This document shows positions 1 through 9,084 of a DNA stretch of 64,000 nucleotides, in pieces. Location: assembly GCF_030813115.1 (NCBI RefSeq), contig NZ_JAUSTY010000004.1, forward strand, positions 1-64,000, given 5' to 3'. The translations under genes and the position numbers were made by a program. The stretch is from Bacillus horti. Its GTDB lineage: Bacteria > Bacillota > Bacilli > Caldalkalibacillales > JCM-10596. Under the pieces are notes generated by a model. That model was given only the letters and a program-made list of their open reading frames with translations, was not told the origin of the DNA and ran no database searches. The number at the start of each line of letters is the position of its first letter. Within the stretch, counting starts at the first letter, position 1.

Positions 1-1494
1 TTACCTATGGAAAGAGCTCAAAGTAGTGATAGCTCTTATGAAATCGTGAATGAATTACCTATGGAAAGAGCTCAAAGTAGTGATAGCTCTTATGAAATCG
101 TGAATGAATTACCTATGGAAAGAGCTCAAAGTAGTGATAGCTCTTATGAGATTGTGGATGAACTTCCTATAGAGAGAGCTCAAAGTAGCGACAGCTCATA
201 TGAAATGGTGAATGAATTACCTATAGAAAGAGCTCAAAGTAGCAATAGCTCATATGAAATGGTGAATGAACTTCCAATAGAGGGAGCTCTAAGTAGCGAC
301 AGCTCACATGAGATTGTGAATGAATTACCTATAGAAAGAGCTCAAAGTAGTGATAGTTCCTACGAAATAGTGAATGAACTCCCTCTAGAAAGAGCTCAAA
401 GTAGTGATAGCTCTTATGAGATAGTGAATGAACTGCCAATAGAGAGGGCCCAAGGTAACGATAGGTCTTATGAGATAGTGAATGAACTCCCTCTAGAAAG
501 AGCTCAAAGTAGCGACAGCTCATATGAAATTGTGGATGAATTACCTGTTGAAACTGGCGAAAATTTTGGACGTGTAATTGAAGCTACAGATATAAGAATT
601 GAAGCAGGAGATTCCGAGAGTCAACGCTATGATGTCACCTTAAGTCAATTTGAAGCATTTGAAAATAAAGAAAGCTATAGGGAAGGTAAATTAGAGCAAG
701 TGGAAGACTTCAGTATGGATCAAAGTCAAGTAGATAGCTACATATCTTCTTTTGATTATGCTGATTTAGCGTCAACGATCGCCGAAACTGATGAAGTTTC
801 GTTAGATAGCTCTAACTTATCTACTATATCTTCTGAGCTAAATGTAGCAGATTTAGAAAATGGTTCTTTTGATGATAGATATACAGATACAAAACTAAAT
901 AAACTTGATCAAAGCTATTTTTCAGATCTAAATAATCAAGGGCACATTGAGTTTAGTGAAATCTCTGAAATTAGCAATCTCACAAATGAGGTTCATTCAC
1001 TTGATATTAACCAAGCTCATGGTCCATTCGATAATCAAATGGCTAGTATGACAGAAGAAGATCATGCAAGCCGGGTAAGTGACACTAATATGGTTGATTT
1101 AATAGAAGAAATTACATCAACATCCCATAAAAATGGGGAGATAGCTCTTATAGATGAAGAAAATATGGGAAGCATTGTATGGAATAACTCGTCTGTATTA
1201 CCTCTAGAAGAAGAGGAGTCGTATAAAGCTTTTGAGACAAAATCACTTATTAGTGAAGATGAAACTGGTATGAGGAAAAAACGCGAGCGAAAAATTACTC
1301 TAACTGAAGATAATAAAGGAGTTTGGAAAAAGGCACGCTTGATTAGGCCTCCTGCTGAGGATGATGAAGGGATTGGTCGATTACCAGATCCAGATAGACC
1401 ACCAGTAGATCCAAAAGATAAGAAAAAATCTTGGTTAATCATGGGTAAACCTTACCCAGGCTGGAACGGATGGAATCCTAAAAAGACTAGATAA
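1..1494 (+). CDS. Repeat-bearing phage-like structural protein, 5'-truncated by the window edge
   Basis: The reading frame is open through base 1, and the first two codons (Leu-Pro) are the end of another repeat, so the real start lies upstream. The visible part begins with ten near-identical 18-residue repeats with consensus (M/I/L)ERAQSSDSSYEIVNELP, rich in Ser and acidic residues. About 320 non-repeat residues follow, acidic and polar, then a basic, proline-rich tail that ends in a Gly/Trp/Pro-rich stretch. No signal peptide, membrane segment or catalytic motif is visible and I do not recognise the family. It lies 7 bp upstream of the next tail-like gene and heads the same co-directional run, so a structural or adhesive role in a phage-like particle is inferred from context only. 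Confidence 0.6.
   Translation, partial: LPMERAQSSDSSYEIVNELPMERAQSSDSSYEIVNELPMERAQSSDSSYEIVDELPIERAQSSDSSYEMVNELPIERAQSSNSSYEMVNELPIEGALSSDSSHEIVNELPIERAQSSDSSYEIVNELPLERAQSSDSSYEIVNELPIERAQGNDRSYEIVNELPLERAQSSDSSYEIVDELPVETGENFGRVIEATDIRIEAGDSESQRYDVTLSQFEAFENKESYREGKLEQVEDFSMDQSQVDSYISSFDYADLASTIAETDEVSLDSSNLSTISSELNVADLENGSFDDRYTDTKLNKLDQSYFSDLNNQGHIEFSEISEISNLTNEVHSLDINQAHGPFDNQMASMTEEDHASRVSDTNMVDLIEEITSTSHKNGEIALIDEENMGSIVWNNSSVLPLEEEESYKAFETKSLISEDETGMRKKRERKITLTEDNKGVWKKARLIRPPAEDDEGIGRLPDPDRPPVDPKDKKKSWLIMGKPYPGWNGWNPKKTR
7..546 (+). repeat. Ten in-frame 54-bp tandem repeats (minisatellite)
   Basis: Ten consecutive 54-bp units (starting at 7, 61, 115, 169, 223, 277, 331, 385, 439 and 493) each encode 18 residues. 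Units 1 and 2 are identical at DNA level, while later units differ by synonymous and conservative changes. This points to recent duplication or homogenisation at the 5' side. At least a partial unit precedes base 7. Because the period is a multiple of three, copy-number changes would not break the frame. Confidence 0.95.
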
Positions 1495-1501
1495 GGGGAA
1501 T

Positions 1502-2602
1502 ATGATGAGTATTTACAGAGTCAGAAGTGGTTTGATATTTGATGATAGATTTTCTTCATTAAATACTGAGAGATGGACAATATCCCCTTCTGGCTCCTAC
1601 TCTCTCCCAGGAAATGGGCTGTCCTTGAGACATAGTATGGTAGGTGAAACAGTTGCCTTGTTTCAAATTCCACAAGAGGAGGAAGAATGGTTATTTGAGG
1701 TCAAGGCAAGCTATACACCTGTGAGGGTAGGAGATGAAGGGGGCGTAGTGATTTGGAAATCTGCAACGGAAAAGGTTGAATTTCTGGAGAGTATAGATTC
1801 CACAGCAGATTCTGAATACAGCAACTGGAGAATTATAAAACGGGGAAATCTATTTACATTCTTTGCAGAAAGAAATGGAGCTTGGGAGTTATTCGACTCC
1901 TCGGTCTGTATCAATCCAGTAAGAGCAGGATTAGTTTTAAAAGGGCAGAATGATGCTGGATATACGCCTTTGTTAGCAAGAAGATCAATCCTATGCAAAA
2001 ATTCACATATTACAGTAGCCAATGTAAATAGTGGATACATGATTAGACTATTAGACGAAAATCAGCGAGTAGTAAGAAATCAAGAGGTTCCAAAAGGCTT
2101 TTCTGGAATTAAGATAGAGCTTCCGACTATACCTTTTGTAGGAAAGATACAGATTAGTGAAATAAATAGGGAAACTGGCCGAACAAACGTTATTTCTGAG
2201 ATGGATGAATTCGTAGACATGTATGGTGGAGATGAATTTCTTTCAGGTATAGATTTGCATGTTTACTGGAATGACACGCAGCTGGATCAATATATACCAA
2301 CACATTTAGGTGCTATAAAAAGAGGCACTCTTCTAGAGAAGATGACTTTAGTCAATCCTTCCTCAGGAAATATAGCTGATCAAATTAAAGTAAGGATTGC
2401 AAAGTATGAGGAAAGTTTTGGTTGGGAATGGGCAGATATAGCAGAGGATGTAGCTGGGAGTCCAGGAGAATTTGGGCATGAGATATCCCTAGGAACACTT
2501 TCACCAAATCAGTCTAAGGATTTCTGGATAAGAATTGAAAGACAAGACTATGAGGGCTCCAATCAACCTACATACTTCTTACTAGATATAGATAGTGAAT
2601 AG
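1502..2602 (+). CDS. Phage-like structural protein with concanavalin-like N-terminal domain
   Basis: 366 residues. The first ~170 residues (FDDRFSSLNTERWTISPSG, then GDEGGVVIWKS and WRIIKRGNLFTFFAERNG) look like the DUF1349/laminin-G-like concanavalin fold seen at the end of some glycosidases and in phage fibres. The last ~110 residues carry a module (LGAIKRGTLLEKMTLVNPSSG, FGWEWADI, KDFWIRI) resembling the ends of later proteins in this cluster. Start: ATG at 1502 or 1505 behind AAGGGGA. No signal peptide is seen. It sits 7 bp after the repeat protein and 12 bp before the next gene, so it is probably co-transcribed. A carbohydrate- or surface-binding tail component is inferred; the domain call rests on eye alignment. 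Confidence 0.6.
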   Translation: MMSIYRVRSGLIFDDRFSSLNTERWTISPSGSYSLPGNGLSLRHSMVGETVALFQIPQEEEEWLFEVKASYTPVRVGDEGGVVIWKSATEKVEFLESIDSTADSEYSNWRIIKRGNLFTFFAERNGAWELFDSSVCINPVRAGLVLKGQNDAGYTPLLARRSILCKNSHITVANVNSGYMIRLLDENQRVVRNQEVPKGFSGIKIELPTIPFVGKIQISEINRETGRTNVISEMDEFVDMYGGDEFLSGIDLHVYWNDTQLDQYIPTHLGAIKRGTLLEKMTLVNPSSGNIADQIKVRIAKYEESFGWEWADIAEDVAGSPGEFGHEISLGTLSPNQSKDFWIRIERQDYEGSNQPTYFLLDIDSE

Positions 2603-2614
2603 GAGGTAAGTGGA

Positions 2615-3307
2615 ATGGCCGGAGGGACGAAAATGACTCTTCTTAGGTATAGTCCTGTAACCCTAGATTGGAACATTATAGAACTTATTGTGGATCAAGA
2701 TTTTATTGATCAGAATGGTTTAGTCATTCCTATCGAGCATCCTTATGGATTAGGTTTAGGTTTGCTAGAAGTTTATTATAATGGGCAGCTTCTCCATCCA
2801 GGAGGTGGGTATTCAGAGATTGATCAAGCGATTCAGCTTCATTTAGGGATCGACTCAGACTCAGGGATACCGAACCAACTGGAGGTTGGAGATGAAATTT
2901 ATATAAAGGTATATAGGAATCAATATTGCAGTCGTGGTGGAGGATCATTTGCTACTTTCTCGGAGTTTAATGATCTAAGAAATGAAGTCTTAGAAGCTAG
3001 AAGATACAGATCATCTGATCAAGCATTTCCATCATTAGATAGCCGACTAGACTTTATTCAACGATCCATTGAATTGATAGAGAACGGCATGGCCAATGTA
3101 GATATTGAATATGAACATAACGAAAATGGCCAAATCACAAGGCAAATTATAACTGGTGAATATAACCTACAGAGAGAGTTTGAGTTTAACTCAATAAACC
3201 AAATTTCTAAAGAAATCATTACTCATAACGAAACAACATTGATTAAAGGTCATATCTGGGATCTAGATACGGGAAGGCTTTTACGAACTCGTGTGAGAAT
3301 TATCTAG
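2615..3307 (+). CDS. Phage tail-like protein with NG-x-PG-x-YSEI module
   Basis: 230 residues; ATG eight bases after AGGAGG. Residues ~45-100 contain LEVYYNGQLLHPGGGYSEI followed by LEVGDEIYIKVYRNQY. This is the 'NG...G..Y...F...L..GD.I.V..YR' beta-rich pattern common in tail-fibre proteins, and a cognate copy ends the next gene. A short helical segment (~residues 120-150, SLDSRLDFIQRSIELIENG) may be a trimerising coiled coil. The C-terminus consists of YEHNENGQI-type beta-hairpins. No enzymatic motif is visible. Position and composition support a fibre or baseplate-associated structural role; the precise function is unknown. Confidence 0.6.
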   Translation: MAGGTKMTLLRYSPVTLDWNIIELIVDQDFIDQNGLVIPIEHPYGLGLGLLEVYYNGQLLHPGGGYSEIDQAIQLHLGIDSDSGIPNQLEVGDEIYIKVYRNQYCSRGGGSFATFSEFNDLRNEVLEARRYRSSDQAFPSLDSRLDFIQRSIELIENGMANVDIEYEHNENGQITRQIITGEYNLQREFEFNSINQISKEIITHNETTLIKGHIWDLDTGRLLRTRVRII

Positions 3308-3352
3308 GTATTTCTTATAATAGCTTACACAAACAATAAAGGAGGTTTCCAT

Positions 3353-4612
3353 ATGGCAGGAACAAGAGGTATTGCCAAGTTAAGAGGAGAACAGCTTAAC
3401 GATAAAATTATTCGTAATCGACATTTTGATGAGAATCAAAAGATTGATGAGAAATATATTGCACTTAGTTGGAACGAACACAAAGAAATCTTAGAGGATA
3501 CAAAAATTGATGTTTGGGTGCAATCAAATGGTCATGCTGTAGATGGATCAGATAGCATTGATGTTACAAACGCAATTTCTGGCAGACCCGTTTCTACAAG
3601 TATTGATACAGAGGGAGTTGTACTTGGACAAAAAGTAGAGCTACGTAAGGCTGGCACAGATGATACACCAAAGATTTCTTCCACAGGTAAAAAGGTTTAT
3701 GGGCGCTTAAGAGGCGGAGTAGGAACAGATGAGGGTAACTTCTATCTTGATTTTTACATTAATGGAGATGCAGGAGAGGAAGCGTATATATTCTCCGCTG
3801 ATGCTGAGGATATTGACTTTAGATTTATAGTAAGAACGAATCTAGCTGTATTGCCTGTAGATGCGTTAGTTAGTGGTGGATCAGGATTTGTTGAAGGAGC
3901 TACAGATGCTAAGGCTTACATGAATTTACTACAGCTTATGAAGGACCTTTACGGTGCTGCGGGCTCTCTTAACGGAGATGGTAACGTTACATTAACTAAG
4001 TCCATTATTCAGCAGCTTGAGGATGAAGCATTGGAAAGAGCTGAAGCAGATCAACTGATTGTAAGCAACCTGTCTGATAGAAATGGTTCTGGATTAGTAG
4101 GAGTTGTTCTAGATCCTAATTACAGTGGCGTAACTGTTCAACAGGTAGTAAGTGAATTAGCTGAACGATTAAATGCTCAAGAAGAACTTAGTAACTCAGA
4201 TGTAGTTGCTGCTAGAACTAGGGATGAAGATACTCCAAATGGTTTCTTCGAAGCTAATCAGTTTGATACTTTAAAGGACAGATTAGTAGATACAGAAAAC
4301 AAAATGGATGCGACCTTAAAATCCCACGCGGATAGATTGCTAGAAATTGAAGTGCAGGATGAAAGAGAAGTATATGAAGCGGTTGGAGGAGAGTCAAGCT
4401 ATGTGTTAACAAATGGAGTAGCAAAAGCTAATACTCTGTTTCTCTCCTTGAATGGACAGCTTCAAGCTCCCGGACTTCATTACAGTGAAATTTTAGATGC
4501 TGATGGGAATATTACCGGGGTAGAATTTGAACCGGACTTACTAGAGGTACATGAGGAAAAACCTGATGTTTTGCTACTTTGGTATAAAAAAGTGATCAAT
4601 CTATCTGCTTAG
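3353..4612 (+). CDS. Phage tail-like structural protein
   Basis: 419 residues with a strong AAAGGAGG ribosome site. The N-terminal ~45 residues (GIAKLRGEQLNDKIIRNRHFDENQKIDEKYI) are charged. The middle (~60-200) is beta-rich, and a helical section (~205-335) has heptad-like character. The last ~80 residues repeat the module of the preceding protein (LFLSLNGQLQAPGLHYSEI, then VEFEPDLLEVHEEKPDVLLLWYKK). No signal peptide or catalytic residues are seen. The duplication of the C-terminal module in adjacent genes suggests both proteins contact a similar partner in one particle. The family is not recognised beyond that. Confidence 0.6.
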   Translation: MAGTRGIAKLRGEQLNDKIIRNRHFDENQKIDEKYIALSWNEHKEILEDTKIDVWVQSNGHAVDGSDSIDVTNAISGRPVSTSIDTEGVVLGQKVELRKAGTDDTPKISSTGKKVYGRLRGGVGTDEGNFYLDFYINGDAGEEAYIFSADAEDIDFRFIVRTNLAVLPVDALVSGGSGFVEGATDAKAYMNLLQLMKDLYGAAGSLNGDGNVTLTKSIIQQLEDEALERAEADQLIVSNLSDRNGSGLVGVVLDPNYSGVTVQQVVSELAERLNAQEELSNSDVVAARTRDEDTPNGFFEANQFDTLKDRLVDTENKMDATLKSHADRLLEIEVQDEREVYEAVGGESSYVLTNGVAKANTLFLSLNGQLQAPGLHYSEILDADGNITGVEFEPDLLEVHEEKPDVLLLWYKKVINLSA

Positions 4613-4692
4613 GTAGACGTACTTCACGTATTTCATACTAATCATACAGTTCGCTCTAACTAACGAATTATGGTCACGTAAGGTGGATAAAT

Positions 4693-5127
4693 ATGAATTT
4701 TAATTCATTTAATAGAACCATATTAAATAGTATAAAAATTAATAGCTTAAAAGCGAGGACAATGGTTTTCGTGCTTCCGGGACATCTTGCTTCTAGCGCT
4801 TCGGGAATAGAGCTTAGATTTCCTGAGAAGGGAAGAATTGTTGATATCTATGCCTCGTGCTCAACACGTGGTTCAACGGATACAATTATGACAATTGAGA
4901 AATGCAATCAGATCGATTACGACACTAATCCCTACTGGGTAAATATTTTAAGTTCAAATATTATATTAAATGCTCATTCAAAATCTACAAACACGTCTGC
5001 TAGCCTTCCTATTGCTGTACAACCGAATGTGGAGAAGAACGATCACTTTAGAATAAATGTTTTAAGTGTAGGACAGGGTATTGCTGGTGTCACAGTAGAG
5101 GTAGTTGTAGAGTTGGATATTAAATAA
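4693..5127 (+). CDS. Small jelly-roll-like phage tail protein
   Basis: 144 residues. Residues ~22-144 follow a pattern often found in phage fibre proteins: MVFVLPGHLASSASGIELRF, then PEKGRIVDIYASCSTRGSTD, a polar loop and NVEKNDHFRINVLSVGQGIAG, ending in alternating beta strands. The usual form is 'F.LPG.L..G....R..FP..G.I..VYASV.TAPTG...I.DI.KNG', with a late 'L..ND.L.V.V...G...AG..L.V'. The start has AAGGTGG about 7 bases upstream. An 80-bp gap with no obvious terminator precedes it. The fold call is by remembered motif, not by search. Confidence 0.6.
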   Translation: MNFNSFNRTILNSIKINSLKARTMVFVLPGHLASSASGIELRFPEKGRIVDIYASCSTRGSTDTIMTIEKCNQIDYDTNPYWVNILSSNIILNAHSKSTNTSASLPIAVQPNVEKNDHFRINVLSVGQGIAGVTVEVVVELDIK

Positions 5128-5140
5128 GGAGTTGAATAAT

Positions 5141-5668
5141 ATGGCAGTTTCAACGAATCCCGTTATTTCATGGTGGAATAGGGATAATACAAGTCAAGTT
5201 ACTTTATGGGACATTGGAGTTGTAGATGCAGGTACTGAATCGAACCATCTTGGTGTCCTTATTTGGAATAATAGAGGTGGCGATGAGGATGTAGCAAACA
5301 TTGTAGAAGCTAGCTTAACAACTAGAGCTATGGATGCTTCAGAAACAGGATTTGTCGTAGAGGGAAAATGGATTAGAGCGAAAGTAGATTCTTTACACGA
5401 GGTAGGATTTACACCAATCGGAAAAGGCGCAGATCATCCAGTAAGAACAGAGGGATCAACGATTGTTGATGGGATTTCCCATACTCCTAGTGATCCTGAT
5501 TATGTAACTGATGCAGGTAGAGTTAGTGCTCTAGGTCTTAAAAATGATGGAACTAAAGAAAATTCAGCAGGAAATTTTATTGAAGTAACATTAATGGCTT
5601 TACCAGACGCATTAGCTCCTGCGGGAACCTTCGATTTCGTCGTCCGTTTTTCATATACTTTTACGTAA
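5141..5668 (+). CDS. Phage-like structural protein, beta-rich
   Basis: 175 residues from ATG 5141, chosen over TTG 5132 because AAGGAG (5126-5131) is well spaced for the ATG and would overlap the TTG. The segment TLWDIGVVDAGTESNHLGVL-IWNNRGG resembles the AGGQS/WWN-containing terminal modules of the proteins at 7189 and 9085. The C-terminus (LAPAGTFDFVVRFSYTFT) is typical of a beta-sandwich edge. It has no signal peptide. It is followed at once by an intrinsic hairpin, so it may end a sub-transcript. Structural role inferred from neighbours. Confidence 0.55.
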   Translation: MAVSTNPVISWWNRDNTSQVTLWDIGVVDAGTESNHLGVLIWNNRGGDEDVANIVEASLTTRAMDASETGFVVEGKWIRAKVDSLHEVGFTPIGKGADHPVRTEGSTIVDGISHTPSDPDYVTDAGRVSALGLKNDGTKENSAGNFIEVTLMALPDALAPAGTFDFVVRFSYTFT

Positions 5669-5671
5669 GTT

Positions 5672-5697
5672 ATCGCCCCAATGGGGCGATGTATTTT
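5672..5697 (+). terminator. Intrinsic terminator inside the tail cluster
   Basis: A perfect 8-bp GC-rich stem (ATCGCCCC at 5672-5679 with GGGGCGAT at 5683-5690) and a 3-base loop are followed by GTATTTTTATT. It starts four bases after a stop codon. The tail is T-rich but interrupted, so read-through into 5718 is possible. Confidence 0.7.
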
Positions 5698-5717
5698 TAT
5701 TCGAGGGGGATTTTTCG

Positions 5718-6338
5718 GTGATACTACGTCAAAAAATTAAGAGCCCTGTACCCCAACAGATGCTGTGGGTCGCGGAATATTCAAATGGTACGTATCTGTC
5801 TGAGTTTGATCTGCAAACACAAAAACCGAATCAGTTTAACGCAATTAGAAGACAGGATGTTATTCGATTTGGTTTAGTTGGAATTGATGTGCCCGTTTAT
5901 TATGAAGTGTTCGGTGGATTTTTTAATATTGCTGGAAGAGGAATTCAAGCTAAGTATGTTACTCAAGATGGAAAAGAATATTTCCTCATTGGTCACAACA
6001 AACCATATAACAATATCATTCAATTTAAGCGTGGCGAATCAGAACTAAACCTTCTTCAACCCAAGCATGATTCAGTAATTTGGGGGAAAAACGCGGGTGA
6101 GGTTGTGGAGCATAGCTTCGGCTACAAAGCGAATATCAGCGTAGAGGATGTTAATTTTGAATTTGAAGCGTTGTGTAGGATTCCCTATCAACAGCCGGTT
6201 CTTATGACTTTCAAGCTAACTGCAGATAAAGATTTAAATGGAGCATTAGTTATTTTAAGAAATAGCACTGAAGTAGCCAGTATTGATGCTCCACTAGAAG
6301 TTGGTATTCAAGGTGAAACATCGTGGGTGGTGAAATAA
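5718..6338 (+). CDS. Phage-like structural protein (W-A-E-Y-S-N-G type N-terminus)
   Basis: 206 residues with a GTG start (5718) after GAGGGGGA. The N-terminus QMLWVAEYSNGTYLSEFD, then FNAIRRQDVIRFGLVG, matches a recurring phage-particle pattern ('W.A.Y.DG..L.EFD......Y..I.R..L..FGL'). Residues ~70-110 form a beta-rich section (KYVTQDGKEYFLIGHNKPYNN). The C-terminal ~60 residues are beta strands ending in TSWVVK. No enzyme motif is seen. Its stop is immediately followed by the GTG start of the LamG gene, so the two are probably translationally linked. Confidence 0.6.
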   Translation: MILRQKIKSPVPQQMLWVAEYSNGTYLSEFDLQTQKPNQFNAIRRQDVIRFGLVGIDVPVYYEVFGGFFNIAGRGIQAKYVTQDGKEYFLIGHNKPYNNIIQFKRGESELNLLQPKHDSVIWGKNAGEVVEHSFGYKANISVEDVNFEFEALCRIPYQQPVLMTFKLTADKDLNGALVILRNSTEVASIDAPLEVGIQGETSWVVK

Positions 6339-7187
6339 GTGAGTACAGTAGCATTAAGGTTTCCTAGTAACGCTTCTAGAGTAAATTCAGCGAATCTAAG
6401 TACACACAGCTTTGATGAAGGAATTACATTTGAAGTTTGGGCTAGGAGAGAGGGGAATGGAAATCGCGGAACTAGAGGAATTGCTTTTAGTAATGGGACA
6501 TGGTATGTAGATTTCTATAATTCTTCTGTCTTTCGAATTTCTACTAGAATAAGTAATACACAAAGGACATGGCACTGGGGAACCATGGTACCTAACCATG
6601 GTTGGGTGCATCTAGCTTTAACCTACAATAGACAGACTGTGAAATTTTATGTGAATGGAGAACTAGCAGGATCTACAAACATTTCAGGAACAGTAACAGG
6701 AATAGGTGAACAGGTTCTAGGTGGATATTCTGGGGGAACAGATTATTCCTTCATTGGTTCAATAAAAGGGCATAGAGTTTACAATTTAGAAAAAACACAA
6801 GAACAAATTAAACATGATATGTTTCTTTCGGTCCCTACATACTCTAAGGGCATTATATTAAATCATTCATTAGAGGAAGGTACTGGAGAAACAGTAAAGG
6901 ACCTCTCTCCATATCAAGTGGAAGGGCAGGCTATATCATGTGAATGGGTAAATGATGGTATATTCCTAACTTCTCCTATAGACCTAAAGATAAAAGAAAA
7001 TGAAATTATTGTTCGGAGAGCCACTGATTATCCCTTTGAGTTTCAAATTATAAATAATGGTGTTGGACAATGGAAACGAAAAGACTTTGATTCAGTAGCT
7101 TCACATCAATTAGGTAACCTAACCGTAACGGAATATGATGTAGAACCTGAAAAATGGGAAGATATTACGAGTTTAAGGGTGAAATAG
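6339..7187 (+). CDS. LamG-domain (concanavalin A-like) tail protein
   Basis: 282 residues, GTG start directly after the previous stop. Residues ~1-165 are a recognisable LamG/pentraxin-like lectin domain: ITFEVWARREGNG, WVHLALTYNRQTVKFYVNGE, SFIGSIKGHRVYNLEKTQEQ. These are the usual 'F.vE.Wv', 'W.H.A.t.....v.lYvNG' and 'G.i..vriyn..lt..qI' landmarks. Residues ~165-282 are a second beta-rich region without a recognised family. There is no secretion signal, as expected if the protein is built into a phage-like particle. Sugar or surface binding is inferred from the fold. Confidence 0.75.
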   Translation: MSTVALRFPSNASRVNSANLSTHSFDEGITFEVWARREGNGNRGTRGIAFSNGTWYVDFYNSSVFRISTRISNTQRTWHWGTMVPNHGWVHLALTYNRQTVKFYVNGELAGSTNISGTVTGIGEQVLGGYSGGTDYSFIGSIKGHRVYNLEKTQEQIKHDMFLSVPTYSKGIILNHSLEEGTGETVKDLSPYQVEGQAISCEWVNDGIFLTSPIDLKIKENEIIVRRATDYPFEFQIINNGVGQWKRKDFDSVASHQLGNLTVTEYDVEPEKWEDITSLRVK

Positions 7188-7188
7188 C

Positions 7189-9072
7189 ATGGATTTAGAA
7201 ATGCTAGATTTAAGAAGAGGAAACTCTGACAGGAGTTCAGTTTATATAGCCGCAAACGGTGTTGTTGTAACTTCATCAGCTAACACTTACTCTAGTGGCA
7301 GTAATTATTACCTTGCGTACCTTTTTAATAGATCGTATGGTACAAGTAACACTCAATACTGGATGACCGGTTCAAGTGGAAACCAATCGCTAACCTTCGA
7401 CTTGAGATCAGTGTCTGGCTTTCATACGAAAAAGATAAGGATATACCCATACTCTAGGACAAACGCATCTTCTAATTACAGAATTGATGTTTCTCGCGAT
7501 GGTCATGAGTGGGAGCAAATAACAGGCTGGATAAACAACCATCATAGTACCAATAACTCAAATTATATACCTTCAGGACAATACAGAGAGCATGATGTAG
7601 ATTCCTATCTCGACATTCGCTTTATACGATTAACGTTAACTAGAAATGGTAGTTATGGAGTAGCCCTAAATGAAATTGAGTTATATGGAGTAACTGTTCC
7701 TCCCCCTAATAGAGTGCGAGAGGTATTTGTTCCAAGACAAAGATATTTAGCTGGTGAGCAAATTTTGGTAAATTGGTTACCAACAACAGATCCTGAAGGG
7801 AGACCTATTACCTATAAAGTTGACATACTCATTGACGGAGTATGGAGAAACATGGCCCAGACTACAGGGCGAGAGGTAATGTTTACTGTTCCTAATATTA
7901 CCACTTTTATGGATTCAAAAATAAGGGTTATCCCATGTAATAGTGAACACTGTAATGAACCTACCGAAACGGAGATCATTGTCATTGCTCCTTATGTGAC
8001 ATTATTAAGGGAAGGTAATGACTATCTAACCATTAATGAACAGGGAGCATTAGAACATGTAAATGCTGATCAAGTGAGTATGGTGGAATCAGGAATGCTT
8101 ACTTTGTCTAGTGTAACTCAAGATATTCTATTACGTTTAGAAAATCCTAAAATAATTATAATAGAGCATACACCTTTAGAGAGAAAAGTAGAGACAGAGG
8201 GGATTGCAAAGATAGGGTTTACTTATGAAGCTAAGTTAATCAGTAATGGAGAAAGTACTTTTATCCCCTTAAGCCCAACCTTTTTTGACAATAGTAACGT
8301 TGTTACTATAATTCAGAGTTCTATTTTTAATATAATTCCTTCCTATAAAGTGCTTGTTTATGTTTACTTAGAAAATGGCATTACTTTGCTAGAAGCAGCA
8401 ACTGTTTCAATTATTAATACAGCGCCGGTTATTGATGCTAGCTTTCGTGAAAACATGCTGAATATAGTTATATCTGACCAAGAAGGGGATTTGTTCAAGT
8501 ATCAAGTGAAGCTGAACGATCAAGTGATTTATCCCGTTCATAGAGAATGGTCAGATTTTACTACTAGGATGGAATTCAGTAGGCAACTAAATAGCCGTCA
8601 AATGAACATAAGTGAGCAAAACAGAATAGAAATTACAGCTAAAGATCACTATGGTGAAGAAAATACAAAGGTCATAGAGTTCATAGGGGAATATATTGGA
8701 TTAATGTTTACTGACATGGCTGGAGACTTCTATTCTACAGAGCTAGGGGAAGTATTGAAATACATGCAAATTGCTCCTATGATGGCTGGTCAGTCCTCAT
8801 TAATCTATTCAGTTAAGCTCATAAATTTCTATAACTTTAAGGTCCAGAACGTTCTGTTATGGTCTTCTAATAGAGACATAGATGGTCTGCAAATCCAATT
8901 AAGTAAAACAGCCTCACCGTTTGAACCCATATTTGAATTGAATTATGGGGAGTTAGAATTAAATAAGTATGATGAGATCATATTTTATGTCAGGCTTGTA
9001 TCTCATCATAGTGCTCTAATTGGAGGAGTTTTTGATGTCTTTACTAAAGCTAAGGCTGTTGCAAGCGGATAG
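7189..9072 (+). CDS. Discoidin (F5/8C)- and Fn3-containing tail protein
   Basis: 627 residues. Residues ~15-165 resemble an F5/8 type C (discoidin) domain: an aromatic-rich start, QYWMTGSSGNQSLTFDLRSV, KKIRIYPYSRT, YRIDVSRDGHEWEQI and RFIRLTLTRNGSYGVALNEI. Residues ~175-270 look like a fibronectin III domain (PTTDPEGRPITYKVDILIDG). Further beta domains follow. The last ~100 residues carry the AGQSS...LSKTASPFEPIFEL...FYV...GGVFD module shared with the next protein. The start has only a weak AAGGGTG site one gene junction away, so translation is probably coupled. Adhesive function inferred. Confidence 0.7.
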   Translation: MDLEMLDLRRGNSDRSSVYIAANGVVVTSSANTYSSGSNYYLAYLFNRSYGTSNTQYWMTGSSGNQSLTFDLRSVSGFHTKKIRIYPYSRTNASSNYRIDVSRDGHEWEQITGWINNHHSTNNSNYIPSGQYREHDVDSYLDIRFIRLTLTRNGSYGVALNEIELYGVTVPPPNRVREVFVPRQRYLAGEQILVNWLPTTDPEGRPITYKVDILIDGVWRNMAQTTGREVMFTVPNITTFMDSKIRVIPCNSEHCNEPTETEIIVIAPYVTLLREGNDYLTINEQGALEHVNADQVSMVESGMLTLSSVTQDILLRLENPKIIIIEHTPLERKVETEGIAKIGFTYEAKLISNGESTFIPLSPTFFDNSNVVTIIQSSIFNIIPSYKVLVYVYLENGITLLEAATVSIINTAPVIDASFRENMLNIVISDQEGDLFKYQVKLNDQVIYPVHREWSDFTTRMEFSRQLNSRQMNISEQNRIEITAKDHYGEENTKVIEFIGEYIGLMFTDMAGDFYSTELGEVLKYMQIAPMMAGQSSLIYSVKLINFYNFKVQNVLLWSSNRDIDGLQIQLSKTASPFEPIFELNYGELELNKYDEIIFYVRLVSHHSALIGGVFDVFTKAKAVASG

Positions 9073-9084
9073 GAGGTGCTGAAT

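Noticed and set aside
1-546. Regular repeats resembling a CRISPR or non-coding satellite
   Set aside because: The units are contiguous without spacers, exactly 54 bp, and maintain one open reading frame with mostly synonymous differences, so they are protein-coding repeats.
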